Positions 1 through 8,918 are shown, counted from the first letter of the stretch. The stretch: 64,000 nt of DNA from Bacteroidaceae bacterium (GCA_024398435.1 JAKSJD010000005.1:1-64000); one strand, 5' to 3'. Translations and numbers: made by a program. The notes: generated by a model not told the origin, from the letters alone.

Positions 1-66
1 ATACGAACATGATCGTACGTCAATACGAACATGATCGTAACGCGATACGAACATGTTCGTATGAGC
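1..66. repeat. Three 22-bp tandem units with palindromic cores
   Basis: Three consecutive 22-bp units begin at 1, 23 and 45. Each starts with a conserved 17-bp block. In the third unit positions 45-62 form a perfect 18-bp palindrome (ATACGAACATGTTCGTAT); units one and two differ from symmetry by one base. The array may continue left of the window. It ends 42 bp before the HU-like gene, so it could be an operator array with sites on one face of the helix, but that role is inference. It has no CRISPR-like spacers. Confidence 0.85.
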
Positions 67-108
67 AAAACATCAATAGAAAATATGTAAAACCAAAATA
101 AGAGCATC

Positions 109-582
109 ATGAAATACAGTTTAGTAAAACGTCACGACCCTCGCAATCCGAACAAAGACGAAAAATGGCGTGCAGCTGCACAAAGCGAGGAAGTGCTCTC
201 ACTCGAAGATTTGGCCAAACGAATGCACGAGCATGACAGCAAATACAACTATGGCGACCTTCAGGCAGTGCTTACAACCGTTGCAATGTACACAGCCGAA
301 TTGGTTCAGAAAGGCTATCAAGTCGACCTTGGATATTTCGGCAAGTTCTATGCCACTCTCAGAAGCGATGGAACTGAAAACCGAAAGGATTTCCGTGCCG
401 ACCAGCATATAAAGGAGATAAAGGCCAATTGGCGACCCGGCAAACCTTTCCTCAATCTCATAGAAGGAGCCACATTCGAGGAAGTAATCGACCGAAGAAG
501 CGAAGCGAAACTCAAACGTGCCGAACGAAACGGAGAAGAGGAAGTAGAGATTCACGGCCAGATTGTAAGATTGAAAAAGTAG
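109..582 (+). CDS. HU-related DNA-binding protein (157 aa)
   Basis: This looks like the long Bacteroidetes version of the HU/IHF family, in which an HU fold carries an extra charged C-terminal tail. Family members bind DNA as dimers and organise the nucleoid. The region around residues 28-105 has the HU-like helices followed by a beta arm (VDLGYFGKFYATLRSDG). The tail after residue 125 is rich in Arg, Lys and Glu. The protein is longer than classical HU (about 90 aa). No clear TAnnTTTG promoter is visible between the palindrome array and the start codon, so the array is the obvious candidate control region. The following tex gene starts 42 bp after the stop and may be co-transcribed. Confidence 0.85.
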   Translation: MKYSLVKRHDPRNPNKDEKWRAAAQSEEVLSLEDLAKRMHEHDSKYNYGDLQAVLTTVAMYTAELVQKGYQVDLGYFGKFYATLRSDGTENRKDFRADQHIKEIKANWRPGKPFLNLIEGATFEEVIDRRSEAKLKRAERNGEEEVEIHGQIVRLKK

Positions 583-624
583 CAAATACACATTATTTAT
601 ATTATATTATACGCGAGACAGACA

Positions 625-2760
625 ATGAACAGTATATTTCCAAAACTGATAAGCGAGCAACTTGGAATAAGCGAACGCCTCGTGGCAGCCACAATCCGAC
701 TGCTTGAGGACGGTTGCACCATACCATTCATCAGCAGATACAGAAAGGAAGCAACCGGAGGCCTCAACGAAGTGGAAATAGCAAATATAAGCGATAGGAA
801 CGATAAACTTTGCGAACTTGAAAAGCGAAAGTCGACTATTCTCTCAACGATTGAGGAACAAGGAAAACTGACCGATGAACTTCGCACTCGAATCGACACC
901 ACTTGGAGCCCTACAGAATTGGAAGATATCTATGCGCCTTATAAGCCAAAACGTCGAACAAGAGCCGAAATTGCCCGACAGAAAGGACTCGAACCTCTCG
1001 CCCTCTTCCTCATGAAACAATCGTTCGAAGATGTGGGAAAACGAGCAAGTCAGTTCGTCAGCAAAGAGAAAGGAGTGGCCTCAAGCGAGGAAGCACTTCA
1101 AGGAGCAATGGACATAATTGCCGAAACCATCAGCGACGATGAACGGGCAAGAAATACTGTTCGCAACAATTTCAATCACGATGCAGTAATCACGTCCAAA
1201 GTCGTCAAGGGCATGGAAATGGAAGGCCAGAAGTTCAGAGATTACTTCGACTTCTCCGAAAAGCTGAGCCGATGCGTCTCCCACCGACTTCTCGCAATGC
1301 GAAGAGGCGAAAGCGAAGGCATTTTGAGAGTGAGCATCAGTGGCGACGATGAGCTTTGCGAAGAACGGCTCAACCGTCAGTTCGTCCGCAACCGAAGCGA
1401 AGCAGCCGAATATGTTGCAAAAGCTGTGAGCGATTCGCTCAAACGTTTGCTCAAACCACAGATTGAAACCGAGTTTGCAGCTTCATCAAAAGAGAAAGCC
1501 GACACCGAAGCCATCAAGATATTCGTAAAGAATCTCGAACAACTTCTCATGTCGCCTCCTCTCGGACAAAAGCGAGTGATGGGCATCGATCCAGGGTTCC
1601 GCACTGGTTGCAAAGTGGTTTGTCTCGATTCCGAAGGCAATCTTCTCCACCACGAAGCCATTTTCCCTCATCCTCCGAAAAGCGATTTCTGCAAGGCGGG
1701 AAACCGAGTTTGCGAACTCTTGAAGAAGTATCAAATCGAGGCAATCTCAATAGGAAACGGCACTGCAAGCCGCGAAACAGAGGCATTTATCAATCAATTG
1801 GGCCTTCCAAAGTCGATTCAAGTGTTCGTCGTAAGCGAAGACGGAGCCTCAATCTATTCGGCTTCGAAAGTGGCAAGAGAGGAATTCCCAGACGAAGACG
1901 TTACGGTTCGTGGTGCCGTCAGCATTGGCCGACGACTCATGGATCCATTGGCCGAACTCGTGAAGATTGACCCTAATTCCATCGGAGTCGGGCAATACCA
2001 GAAGGATGTAAATCAATCCGAACTCAAGAAATCACTCGACCAAACCGTCATTTCATGCGTCAGCAAGGTGGGAGTCAACCTCAACACTGCCAGCAAACAC
2101 TTGCTCACCTATATCTCAGGCTTAGGTCCGGCAACTGCCCAAAACATAGTAAACTACCGAGCCGAACATGGAGCTTTCACCACAAGAAAGGAACTTCTGA
2201 AGGTTCCAAAGCTAGGTCCAAAGGCATTCGAGCAATGTGCCGGATTCCTTCGTATTGAAGGTGGAAAGCAACCACTCGACAATTCGGCCGTCCATCCAGA
2301 GAGCTACCACATCGTGGAACAAATGGCGAAAGACCTCAAATGCGGAGTCAGCGACCTCATGAGCAACAAATCCCTTCGCGAGAAAATCGACATAAACCGC
2401 TATACGACTGCCGAAGTGGGCATCCCTACCCTTACCGACATCATGAACGAACTTGACAAACCAAGTCGCGACCCTCGCCAGCAACTCAAGGCTTTCGAGT
2501 TCTCCAACGATGTGAAGGAATTGGAAGATGTTCGCGAAGGAATGATTCTGCCAGGAATCATCTCCAACATCACCAACTTTGGATGCTTTGTCGATGTAGG
2601 AGTTCATACAAAAGGATTGGTTCACATCTCCGAACTTGCCGACCGATTTGTGAAAGACCCAACCGAAGTCGTACAACTCCATCAACACGTTATGGTGAAG
2701 GTCATTGCAGTTGATTTGGAGCGCCAGCGACTCTCCCTATCAATGAAGGGAATCAATTGA
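625..2760 (+). CDS. tex: Tex family RNA-binding transcription accessory protein
   Basis: The 711-residue protein matches the Tex family, nucleic-acid-binding factors related to eukaryotic Spt6 and thought to act on transcription complexes. The order of domains fits: an N-terminal helical Tex region (FISRYRKEATGGLNEVE near residue 35), a YqgF/RNase H-like domain starting at about residue 312 (KRVMGIDPGFRTGCKVV), a helix-hairpin-helix segment near residue 495 (YISGLGPATAQNIVNYR), and a C-terminal S1 RNA-binding domain at about 635-708 (GMILPGIISNITNFGCFVDVG). The length is slightly shorter than E. coli Tex, as expected for this phylum. It lies downstream of the HU-like gene on the same strand. 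The exact cellular role of Tex is poorly defined even in model bacteria. Confidence 0.95.
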   Translation: MNSIFPKLISEQLGISERLVAATIRLLEDGCTIPFISRYRKEATGGLNEVEIANISDRNDKLCELEKRKSTILSTIEEQGKLTDELRTRIDTTWSPTELEDIYAPYKPKRRTRAEIARQKGLEPLALFLMKQSFEDVGKRASQFVSKEKGVASSEEALQGAMDIIAETISDDERARNTVRNNFNHDAVITSKVVKGMEMEGQKFRDYFDFSEKLSRCVSHRLLAMRRGESEGILRVSISGDDELCEERLNRQFVRNRSEAAEYVAKAVSDSLKRLLKPQIETEFAASSKEKADTEAIKIFVKNLEQLLMSPPLGQKRVMGIDPGFRTGCKVVCLDSEGNLLHHEAIFPHPPKSDFCKAGNRVCELLKKYQIEAISIGNGTASRETEAFINQLGLPKSIQVFVVSEDGASIYSASKVAREEFPDEDVTVRGAVSIGRRLMDPLAELVKIDPNSIGVGQYQKDVNQSELKKSLDQTVISCVSKVGVNLNTASKHLLTYISGLGPATAQNIVNYRAEHGAFTTRKELLKVPKLGPKAFEQCAGFLRIEGGKQPLDNSAVHPESYHIVEQMAKDLKCGVSDLMSNKSLREKIDINRYTTAEVGIPTLTDIMNELDKPSRDPRQQLKAFEFSNDVKELEDVREGMILPGIISNITNFGCFVDVGVHTKGLVHISELADRFVKDPTEVVQLHQHVMVKVIAVDLERQRLSLSMKGIN

Positions 2761-2848
2761 ACGGACAATTTACGATGTACAATGTACAATTTATAGTATA
2801 AAGATAAAAAAAATAAGAGTGAAATAGTAAAAATCCGCATCCTGCATC

Positions 2849-2877
2849 TTGCATCCTGCATTTATTTCGTATCTTTG
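2849..2877 (+). promoter_or_regulatory. Putative recA promoter
   Basis: A -7 box TATCTTTG occupies 2870-2877 and a TTG lies at 2849-2851 with an 18-bp spacer, matching the Bacteroidetes housekeeping promoter pattern. Transcription would start near 2884, giving a leader of about 33 nt before recA. The -33 region sits inside a reiterated CATCCTGCAT tract. No obvious LexA-type operator overlaps it. Confidence 0.7.
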
Positions 2878-2916
2878 TAAACCCAAAAGATTCAAAACAA
2901 TAAACAATAAAATATT

Positions 2917-3975
2917 ATGGCAAATCCTAACGAAGAAAAACTCAAGGCCTTGCAAGCTGCAATGGCTAAGATAGAAAAGAGTTTCGGTCAAGGCTCAATC
3001 ATGAAGATGGGCGACGAGAAAACTCAAAAGATTGACTCCATTCCTACTGGTTCAGTTGGTCTCAACATTGCCCTCGGCATTGGTGGTTATCCAAAGGGAC
3101 GAATCGTGGAAATATTTGGTCCTGAATCATCAGGAAAGACAACTCTCGCTCTCCATGCAATTGCTGAATGCCAGAAGAAAGGCGGCATCGCTGCTTTCAT
3201 CGATGCAGAACATGCTTTCGACCGCTTCTACGCAAGCAAACTTGGCGTAAACATCAGCGACCTTCTTATGTCTCAGCCAGATAATGGTGAACAAGCTCTT
3301 GCCATTGCCGACCAACTTATCAGTTCTGCAGCCGTTGACATTATCGTCATCGACTCTGTTGCTGCCCTCACTCCAAAAGCAGAAATCGAAGGCGATATGG
3401 GTGAAAGCAAGATGGGTCTTCAAGCTCGTCTTATGAGCCAGGCACTTCGCAAACTCACCGGAACTATAAGCAAGACAAACACTACTTGTATCTTCATCAA
3501 CCAGTTACGCGAGAAGATCGGTGTCATGTTTGGCAATCCAGAGACAACAACAGGTGGTAACGCACTCAAGTTCTATGCTTCCGTACGCATCGACATCCGC
3601 AAGAAGGAAACAATCAAGAATGGCGACGAAGCCGTTGCAAACCATGTTACCGTAAAGGTTGTAAAGAACAAAGTGGCTCCTCCATTCCGCAAATGCGAGT
3701 TCGACATTATGTTCGGAACAGGTATTTCACATTCAGGCGAAGTGCTCGACCTTGGTGTTGAGTTCGGAATCGTCAAGAAGAGCGGCAGCTGGTTCAGCTA
3801 TGAAGGCAACAAACTTGCTCAAGGACGTGAAGGTGCAAAGCAAATTCTCGAGGACAATCCTGAACTTTCAGAGGAAATCGAAGCTAAGATTATGCAAGCC
3901 GTAGAAGGAAAATCTCCTGAAGAATTAGAGGCTCAGCATGAGAAAGCACAAAAAGAAAATGCTCAAAGCGAATAG
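2917..3975 (+). CDS. recA: Recombinase RecA
   Basis: RecA forms ATP-dependent filaments on single-stranded DNA, drives homologous strand exchange and, in many bacteria, activates LexA cleavage. The 352-residue length is typical. The Walker A motif GPESSGKT is at residues 68-75, Walker B is in the segment [12 protein letters not shown], and the L2 loop region with [25 protein letters not shown] is intact. The C-terminal tail is acidic. It is followed after only 8 bp by mtnN, which overlaps luxS, so recA, mtnN and luxS look like one transcription unit from the promoter near 2870. The linkage of recA to an S-adenosylhomocysteine recycling pair has no obvious functional reason. Confidence 0.98.
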   Translation: MANPNEEKLKALQAAMAKIEKSFGQGSIMKMGDEKTQKIDSIPTGSVGLNIALGIGGYPKGRIVEIFGPESSGKTTLALHAIAECQKKGGIAAFIDAEHAFDRFYASKLGVNISDLLMSQPDNGEQALAIADQLISSAAVDIIVIDSVAALTPKAEIEGDMGESKMGLQARLMSQALRKLTGTISKTNTTCIFINQLREKIGVMFGNPETTTGGNALKFYASVRIDIRKKETIKNGDEAVANHVTVKVVKNKVAPPFRKCEFDIMFGTGISHSGEVLDLGVEFGIVKKSGSWFSYEGNKLAQGREGAKQILEDNPELSEEIEAKIMQAVEGKSPEELEAQHEKAQKENAQSE

Positions 3976-3983
3976 ATAATTAG

Positions 3984-4667
3984 ATGAAGACAATTGGCAT
4001 CATTGTAGCAATGGACAAGGAGATTGCCCAACTCTCTGCATTGCTCGAAGACAAAAAAGAAGTATGTATCGACGGTTTCAACTATGTTACCGGACGTTTG
4101 GGCGACCGCAACCTCGTACTGAAGAAAAGTGGAATCGGCAAAGTCAATGCAGCTATTGCAGCCACATCTCTGATTCACGAGTTCCATCCCGACTATCTCA
4201 TCAGCACTGGTGTTGCCGGTGGCCTTGGTCCTGAAGTTGGAATCATGGAAGTAGTTGCAAGCCGCGACGTTGTATATCACGATTACTTTATCGAAGGAGA
4301 AGGCGAAGGTGGAGAGATTGCATTGCCATTCCCATGCGACCCATACCTTATCCAGCAAGCAGAGAAATTGGCTGCCACTTCTGATACAAAAATAAATATC
4401 GGACGAATCTGCACTGGCGACCAATTCATTACCGAGAAGGACAAGCTCATCGCAATCAAGAAGAAGTTCCCTAACGGCCTTGCCGTAGATATGGAATCAT
4501 GCGCCATCGCCCATACTTGTCAAGTGTTCTCAGTGCCATTCATCTCTTTCCGCATCATCAGCGACACTGTCGGTGCAGAACTTCATCTCGAAGAATACAA
4601 GAACTTCTGGGCTGAAATGGCAGAACATTCATTTGATGTTGTGCAGCATTATCTGCTTTCATTATGA
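3984..4667 (+). CDS. mtnN: 5'-methylthioadenosine/S-adenosylhomocysteine nucleosidase
   Basis: This 227-residue protein belongs to the MTA/SAH nucleosidase (Pfs) family, which cleaves adenine from S-adenosylhomocysteine and methylthioadenosine. It starts with the family pattern MKTIGIIVAMDKEI, carrying the catalytic-type Glu near residue 13. It has the phosphorylase-superfamily signature STGVAGGL near residue 73 and VDMESCAIAHTC, where Met-Glu normally contacts the ribose. FRIISDTVG supplies the conserved Asp. It sits 8 bp after recA and its stop overlaps the luxS start (ATGA at 4664-4667), implying translational coupling. Its product S-ribosylhomocysteine is the substrate of LuxS, so the two genes encode successive steps. 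Confidence 0.95.
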   Translation: MKTIGIIVAMDKEIAQLSALLEDKKEVCIDGFNYVTGRLGDRNLVLKKSGIGKVNAAIAATSLIHEFHPDYLISTGVAGGLGPEVGIMEVVASRDVVYHDYFIEGEGEGGEIALPFPCDPYLIQQAEKLAATSDTKINIGRICTGDQFITEKDKLIAIKKKFPNGLAVDMESCAIAHTCQVFSVPFISFRIISDTVGAELHLEEYKNFWAEMAEHSFDVVQHYLLSL

Positions 4668-5146
4668 AAAAGATTCCTTCTTTCACAGTGAACCATCTCA
4701 CACTCAAGCGAGGCATTTATGTTTCGCGCAAGGATGTGGACAAGGGAAATGTCATTGCCACAACATTCGATATCCGCATGAAGGAGCCTAATCGCGAACC
4801 AGCACTTCATCAGGATGCAATCCATACAATCGAACATTTGGCAGCCACTTTCCTTCGCAATCATCCTCAATGGAAGGAGAAAGTGATTTATTGGGGACCA
4901 ATGGGATGCCTCACAGGCAATTATCTCATCCTCAAAGGCGATTACGAATCGAAGGACATTGTTGGATTAATGCAAGAGACATTCGAATGGATTGCCAACT
5001 ATGAAGGAAAGATTCCTGGTGCTACCCCACGCGATTGTGGCAATTACCTTATGATGAACCTGCCAATGGCTCGCTATGAAGCAAGGAAGTATCTTGAGGA
5101 AGTTCTAAAAGACATCAAGGAATCCAACCTTGTTTATCCAGAATAA
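4664..5146 (+). CDS. luxS: S-ribosylhomocysteine lyase LuxS
   Basis: LuxS converts S-ribosylhomocysteine to homocysteine and DPD, the precursor of autoinducer-2. The 160-residue length is normal. The metal-binding HTIEH motif lies at residues 54-58, the segment GPMGCLTGNYL holds the conserved active-site Cys near residue 83, and PRDCGNYLMM holds the third metal ligand Cys. The start codon overlaps the mtnN stop by four bases. A strong terminator follows at 5154, closing the recA-mtnN-luxS unit. Whether the product serves signalling or only methyl-cycle recycling cannot be told from sequence. Confidence 0.97.
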   Translation: MKKIPSFTVNHLTLKRGIYVSRKDVDKGNVIATTFDIRMKEPNREPALHQDAIHTIEHLAATFLRNHPQWKEKVIYWGPMGCLTGNYLILKGDYESKDIVGLMQETFEWIANYEGKIPGATPRDCGNYLMMNLPMARYEARKYLEEVLKDIKESNLVYPE

Positions 5147-5153
5147 AACTACA

Positions 5154-5190
5154 AATCCCCACCTCTTCAACGAGATGGGGATTATTGTTT
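5154..5190 (+). terminator. Rho-independent terminator after luxS
   Basis: The arms at 5154-5165 and 5172-5183 form a 12-bp stem with one mismatch and a 6-base loop, followed by ATTGTTTT. It ends the recA-mtnN-luxS transcript and may also act weakly on the opposite strand. Confidence 0.8.
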
Positions 5191-5246
5191 TCAAAGAAAT
5201 CATCTAGATATTCTAGGGTTCCTAGGTATTCCAGTTACCCTAGAGA

Positions 5247-6095
5247 TTATTTATAGAGATTCTTAAGCCATGCAGAAAGGTCGGCCAACATTTCATTGTG
5301 ATACCTAAAGTTTGAACGGAAACCGAATCCATGACCACCAGAAGGATATACATGAATTGCACACTTCTTTACTCCGGCCTTCTTTAATGCAAGATAATAT
5401 TCTGCACTGTTTTGAGGGATAACTGCTCCGTCATCATCGGCAAGAAGAAGGATTGCAGGAGACGTTTTCTCGTTCACCTGCTTTGCATTGCTGTAGAGTT
5501 CTTCCATTTCCTTCGAAACATTGCGGCCCAAAAGATTATCTCTTGAACCTTGATGAGTTATTCCTGGAACCATTGATACTACAGGATAGAACAACACCTG
5601 AAAGTTTGGTGCTGTTTGTTCGTCAGAATGTGTAGCCACAGTCGAAGCAAGATGACCACCTGCAGAAGAACCTTGAATGCCGACTTTTTGTGGGTCGATG
5701 TGCCACTTCTCTGCATTCTCCCTTACAACCCTCAATGCTTCCTTTGCATCACTTATTGGAACCTCAGTCACACCACGTGGCATTCGGTAGCGCAACATAA
5801 CGAATGCGATGCCTAAATCATTGTAGAATTTAGCCCAATCGTGACCCTCATGCTCCTGTGCAAGATGGGAATAACCTCCACCAGGACAGCAAACTATTGC
5901 CATTCCATTAGGATTTTCAGGCAAGTAAACACTGATTGTTGGCTTGAAATTTCGCGTTGCATCGTCGAAAGGCAGAGTCTTATCGATGCCATTACTATTT
6001 GGCAAACCATTTGGCCAAAGGTCGATATCCACACGCTGGGCATGTGAAGCAAGAGCAAACATTGCTGCAAACATTGATACGAATAATGCTTTCAT
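5247..6095 (-). CDS. Secreted alpha/beta hydrolase (esterase-like)
   Basis: The 282-residue protein has a signal peptide ending near residue 19 (ALASHAQ) and an alpha/beta-hydrolase fold of the esterase/lipase type often annotated as BD-FAE or acetyl-xylan-esterase-like. The oxyanion region reads VCCPGGGYSHLA. The nucleophile elbow is GSSAGG near residue 143. The acid is probably in LADDDGAVI and the histidine is in SGGHGFGFR near residue 255. In related Bacteroidales proteins such enzymes remove acyl groups from plant polysaccharides in the periplasm; the substrate here is not determinable. It is monocistronic, with a TATCTTTG box on the minus strand at 6123-6130. Confidence 0.85.
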   Translation of the reverse strand: MKALFVSMFAAMFALASHAQRVDIDLWPNGLPNSNGIDKTLPFDDATRNFKPTISVYLPENPNGMAIVCCPGGGYSHLAQEHEGHDWAKFYNDLGIAFVMLRYRMPRGVTEVPISDAKEALRVVRENAEKWHIDPQKVGIQGSSAGGHLASTVATHSDEQTAPNFQVLFYPVVSMVPGITHQGSRDNLLGRNVSKEMEELYSNAKQVNEKTSPAILLLADDDGAVIPQNSAEYYLALKKAGVKKCAIHVYPSGGHGFGFRSNFRYHNEMLADLSAWLKNLYK

Positions 6096-6122
6096 GTTGA
6101 ACTAATGATTAAGATTCAGCTA

Positions 6123-6130
6123 CAAAGATA
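6123..6130 (-). promoter_or_regulatory. Putative -7 box for the esterase gene
   Basis: On the minus strand these bases read TATCTTTG, a perfect Bacteroidetes -7 element, 28 bp upstream of the hydrolase start. No convincing -33 element was found at the expected distance. Confidence 0.55.
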
Positions 6131-6214
6131 GTAAAAATAAGTGAAATGCGAATAGTGATTAGTAAAAAGTGTAAATAATTCCACATTCTACATTCTGCAT
6201 TATACATTATTTGT

Positions 6215-6222
6215 TATCTTTG
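6215..6222 (+). promoter_or_regulatory. Putative -7 box for the ROK kinase gene
   Basis: TATCTTTG lies only 8 bp before the first ATG. Transcription would begin at or next to that ATG, so the mRNA is leaderless or translation starts at the second ATG at 6240. Confidence 0.6.
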
Positions 6223-6230
6223 CAGCATAA

Positions 6231-7196
6231 ATGAACCATATGGAATCAAGAAAGAAATATACAATCGGAACAGATTTGGGCGGTACGAATACCGTATTCG
6301 GAATAGTTGACTTTGATGGCAACATTGTTTGTGAGGACTCTATCAAAACACAAGACTATCCTCAAGCAGAGGCTTTTGTCGAAGCTGGATGTATATGTAT
6401 TATGGCTTTAGTCGATAAGGTTGGAGGCATTGAACTTATTGCAGGAATGGGAATAGGTGCGCCAAATGCCAACTACTACACCGGCTGTATTGAGCAAGCC
6501 CCAAATCTTCCTTGGAAGGGAACTGTTCCGTTGGCCAACTTGTTCAATAAACGTCTTGGCATCCCAGTAAAGCTCACGAATGATGCAAATGCTGCTGCAA
6601 TGGGTGAGATGAAATATGGTGCGGCCAAAGGTATGAATGATTTCATTGAGATTACACTTGGAACTGGTGTTGGAAGTGGTATTGTAGCTAATGGACAACT
6701 CATATATGGTCATGATGGTTTTGCAGGTGAACTCGGTCATGTAATCATCGACAGAAGCGAGAATGCCCGTTTGTGTGGATGTGGAAGGAAAGGTTGTCTT
6801 GAGGCTTATTGCAGTGCTCCCGGTATTGTCCGAACTGCAAAGGAATATCTCAAGAATGAAACAATCCCAAGTGATTTGCGTTCTATTCCTCTTGAAGATA
6901 TTACAGCTTATGCTGTCAGTAAGGCTGCTCATGCCGGAGATGAGTTGGCAATTAAGGTGTTTGAGCATACGGCCGAACTGCTTGGAAAGGCTTGTGCCGA
7001 CTTTGCTGCATTCAGTAGTCCAGAGGCATTCATATTCTTCGGAGGTCCGATGAAGTCGGCCGACCTGCTGATGCCTACAATCATTGAGACTTACAACGAT
7101 GAAGTACTTCCTGTTTTCCGAGGGAAAGCGAAGTTTATCGTATCTTCATTGATGGACAGAAACTCGGCCGTTCTTGGTGCTGCAGCTTTAGTCTAA
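6231..7196 (+). CDS. ROK-family glucokinase
   Basis: The 321-residue protein is a ROK sugar kinase, most likely a glucokinase making glucose 6-phosphate. The N-terminal phosphate-binding motif is GTDLGGTNTVFGIVD, a second motif is VKLTNDANAAAMGE, and the glycine-rich segment ETLGTGVGSGIV-type region follows. The ROK zinc site appears as HVIIDRSENARLCGCGRKGCLEAYCS (His plus three Cys). No N-terminal DNA-binding domain is present, so it is a kinase and not a repressor. The -7 box is so close to the ATG at 6231 that the ATG at 6240 may be the real start. It ends in a bidirectional hairpin shared with the opposing gene pair. Confidence 0.92.
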   Translation: MNHMESRKKYTIGTDLGGTNTVFGIVDFDGNIVCEDSIKTQDYPQAEAFVEAGCICIMALVDKVGGIELIAGMGIGAPNANYYTGCIEQAPNLPWKGTVPLANLFNKRLGIPVKLTNDANAAAMGEMKYGAAKGMNDFIEITLGTGVGSGIVANGQLIYGHDGFAGELGHVIIDRSENARLCGCGRKGCLEAYCSAPGIVRTAKEYLKNETIPSDLRSIPLEDITAYAVSKAAHAGDELAIKVFEHTAELLGKACADFAAFSSPEAFIFFGGPMKSADLLMPTIIETYNDEVLPVFRGKAKFIVSSLMDRNSAVLGAAALV

Positions 7197-7207
7197 CCCG
7201 AAAACAA

Positions 7208-7242
7208 ATATGGATACCCAACGACTTTGGATATCCATATTC
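7208..7242. terminator. Bidirectional hairpin between convergent genes
   Basis: Arms AATATGGATA (7208-7217) and TATCCATATT (7233-7242) are perfectly complementary, with an inner CCAA/TTGG pair and a 4-base loop. It lies between the convergent ROK gene and the 7267 gene and is flanked by TTCTTATTTC on the right. Confidence 0.7.
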
Positions 7243-7266
7243 TTATTTCTTCAACTTCCTATCTTG

Positions 7267-7977
7267 CTATTTCTTCTTTAAAGGAGTGGAATAATTCACG
7301 AAGAAGTCGTTCCACTGCTTGAGAATTGAGCTTTCGTTGTAGGAGATAATCTCTGCCGAACGAGTGTAAGCTCTGTATTCCTTCTTTCTTGCAGGATCAA
7401 TGTGTGCAAGAATATTCTGTTCGCTTGCTTCGAAGAGTTGACCTTTGAAAAGATAATAGAATGTATCTTTCACTGGAAGTGGCTGCTCTTCTGGCTTTGC
7501 AATGTATTGTCCCATAAGGTCGATAGATTGCGTGAGCATATTTGGTCCGTCAAGAAGGAATATTCCGAGATTGCTGGCTGCCTTGGATCTGTTCTCCATT
7601 TCCTTTTGGTCGACTTCGCGAACTCGAATTACTTTTCCCGCTTCGTCCTCTTTCACAATCTTACCGAAAAGGCTCTGATTGATTGGGATGTATGTTCCAT
7701 CACGGAATTCAACTCGAAGTACACTGCCTGGATTTGCTTCCATAAGTGTGTCGTCCTTTGCATACCAAAGGGTTTGCTTGCCGATGTGGATGTTGCAAGG
7801 CACTTGTGTTTTAGTCACATTGACGAAGCCTGTATAGACAGTGGCCACATCAAAGCGTTGATTGAGGAATGGCCACACGCCTGTTGGGCACCATTCTCCG
7901 GGTTTCATGCTGTTGGATTGTGCGAATGATGCCAATGAAAGCATCATCATTAAGAAGATGGAAGTTGTTCGTTTCAT
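7267..7977 (-). CDS. Secreted protein of unknown function (236 aa)
   Basis: I do not recognise the family. The protein has a clear signal peptide ending at about residue 19 (MLSLASFAQ). The mature part is mixed alpha/beta with no obvious catalytic motif; it contains GEWCPTGVWPFLNQRFDVATVYTG and CNIHIGKQTLWYAKDDTLMEA segments that read like beta strands. The start codon directly abuts the stop of the upstream coiled-coil lipoprotein gene with no gap, so the two are translated from one message and probably work together in the periplasm or at the outer membrane. An adaptor or envelope assembly function is only a guess. Confidence 0.75.
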   Translation of the reverse strand: MKRTTSIFLMMMLSLASFAQSNSMKPGEWCPTGVWPFLNQRFDVATVYTGFVNVTKTQVPCNIHIGKQTLWYAKDDTLMEANPGSVLRVEFRDGTYIPINQSLFGKIVKEDEAGKVIRVREVDQKEMENRSKAASNLGIFLLDGPNMLTQSIDLMGQYIAKPEEQPLPVKDTFYYLFKGQLFEASEQNILAHIDPARKKEYRAYTRSAEIISYNESSILKQWNDFFVNYSTPLKKK

Positions 7978-8838
7978 TTATTTCACCTTGATTACCAAAT
8001 ACTTAGATACGCTCCAGAATTCGCTTGCATCAGTGATGCGAAGTGTGTATTCGCCCTTTGAGTCCTTAAGCAATGAATAAGAACCTGCTGGATGAACTGT
8101 AAGAAGTTTTGCTGACTTTGAGTTGAGAGGAATGACGTTTGTCTTGCGGATATCAATCTTTGTGAAGTAGTCGGCATCGAAGTCCTTCGTCTTCAATACG
8201 TCTCCGTCGACGAGGATTCGATGTTCCTTGAGTTCCTTACTTGTGCCGAACATGTACCAAGCTGTATTGAGTTGGGCATCCTGGTTGCGTGCGATTTCGG
8301 CATTTGTCTCGCTTTCAGCCTTCACCTGTGCGTTTTCAGTAGTGAGTTTCTGTACTGACTCGTCGAGTTGTTGAATCTTCACATCGCGCTCACTCAATTG
8401 CTGGCGAAGTTGTTCTATTTCCTGTGTCTTCTCTTCGAGCTGGGTATTGAGTTTGTCGATTGCTTCCTGCATCTTTGCAGTATTCAAGGTACTGCTCTTG
8501 AGTTTCTGCTGAAGTTCTTCAATCTTACGCTTGTTTTCAAGCATTGTATTCTCGATAAACTCCATATTTTCCTGAATATACTCAGGTCCGTAGCTGCCTT
8601 CCGATGTTTCGTCAAGCAGATTAATGCGTCCTTCAGCTTCATTGATTGCATCGAATCCTGCCTGAATGTCGCTGAAAGCATTCATCATGTCATTAAGTTC
8701 GCTGTCCTTCTGGTCAAGCAAACTCTGAAGAGAATCTACGCGGTTCTCTTCTTCTGTAGATACACTACCTTGAAAAAATTGGTCACATGATGCCATCATG
8801 ACAGCACCTGCAACAAGCATAATAATCTTTTTCATCAT
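7978..8838 (-). CDS. Coiled-coil lipoprotein of unknown function (286 aa)
   Basis: The N-terminus MMKKIIMLVAGAVMMASCDQ is a lipoprotein signal with the lipidated Cys at residue 18. Residues about 30-180 form a long coiled coil (many Glu, Gln, Lys and Leu heptads, for example KRKIEELQQKLKSS and QEIEQLRQQLSERDVKIQQLDE). The C-terminal 90 residues are a small beta-rich domain containing NTAWYMFGTSKELKEHRIL. The layout suggests a lipid-anchored stalk holding a globular head. It is the first gene of a two-gene unit with the 7267 gene. No enzymatic motif was seen. Confidence 0.8.
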   Translation of the reverse strand: MMKKIIMLVAGAVMMASCDQFFQGSVSTEEENRVDSLQSLLDQKDSELNDMMNAFSDIQAGFDAINEAEGRINLLDETSEGSYGPEYIQENMEFIENTMLENKRKIEELQQKLKSSTLNTAKMQEAIDKLNTQLEEKTQEIEQLRQQLSERDVKIQQLDESVQKLTTENAQVKAESETNAEIARNQDAQLNTAWYMFGTSKELKEHRILVDGDVLKTKDFDADYFTKIDIRKTNVIPLNSKSAKLLTVHPAGSYSLLKDSKGEYTLRITDASEFWSVSKYLVIKVK

Positions 8839-8918
8839 GTTATTTACTATTTACAATGTACTAAGTACAATTTGTTCTCTAAATAATCTTTAAACTCTAA
8901 TCTCTAAACTCTAAACCT

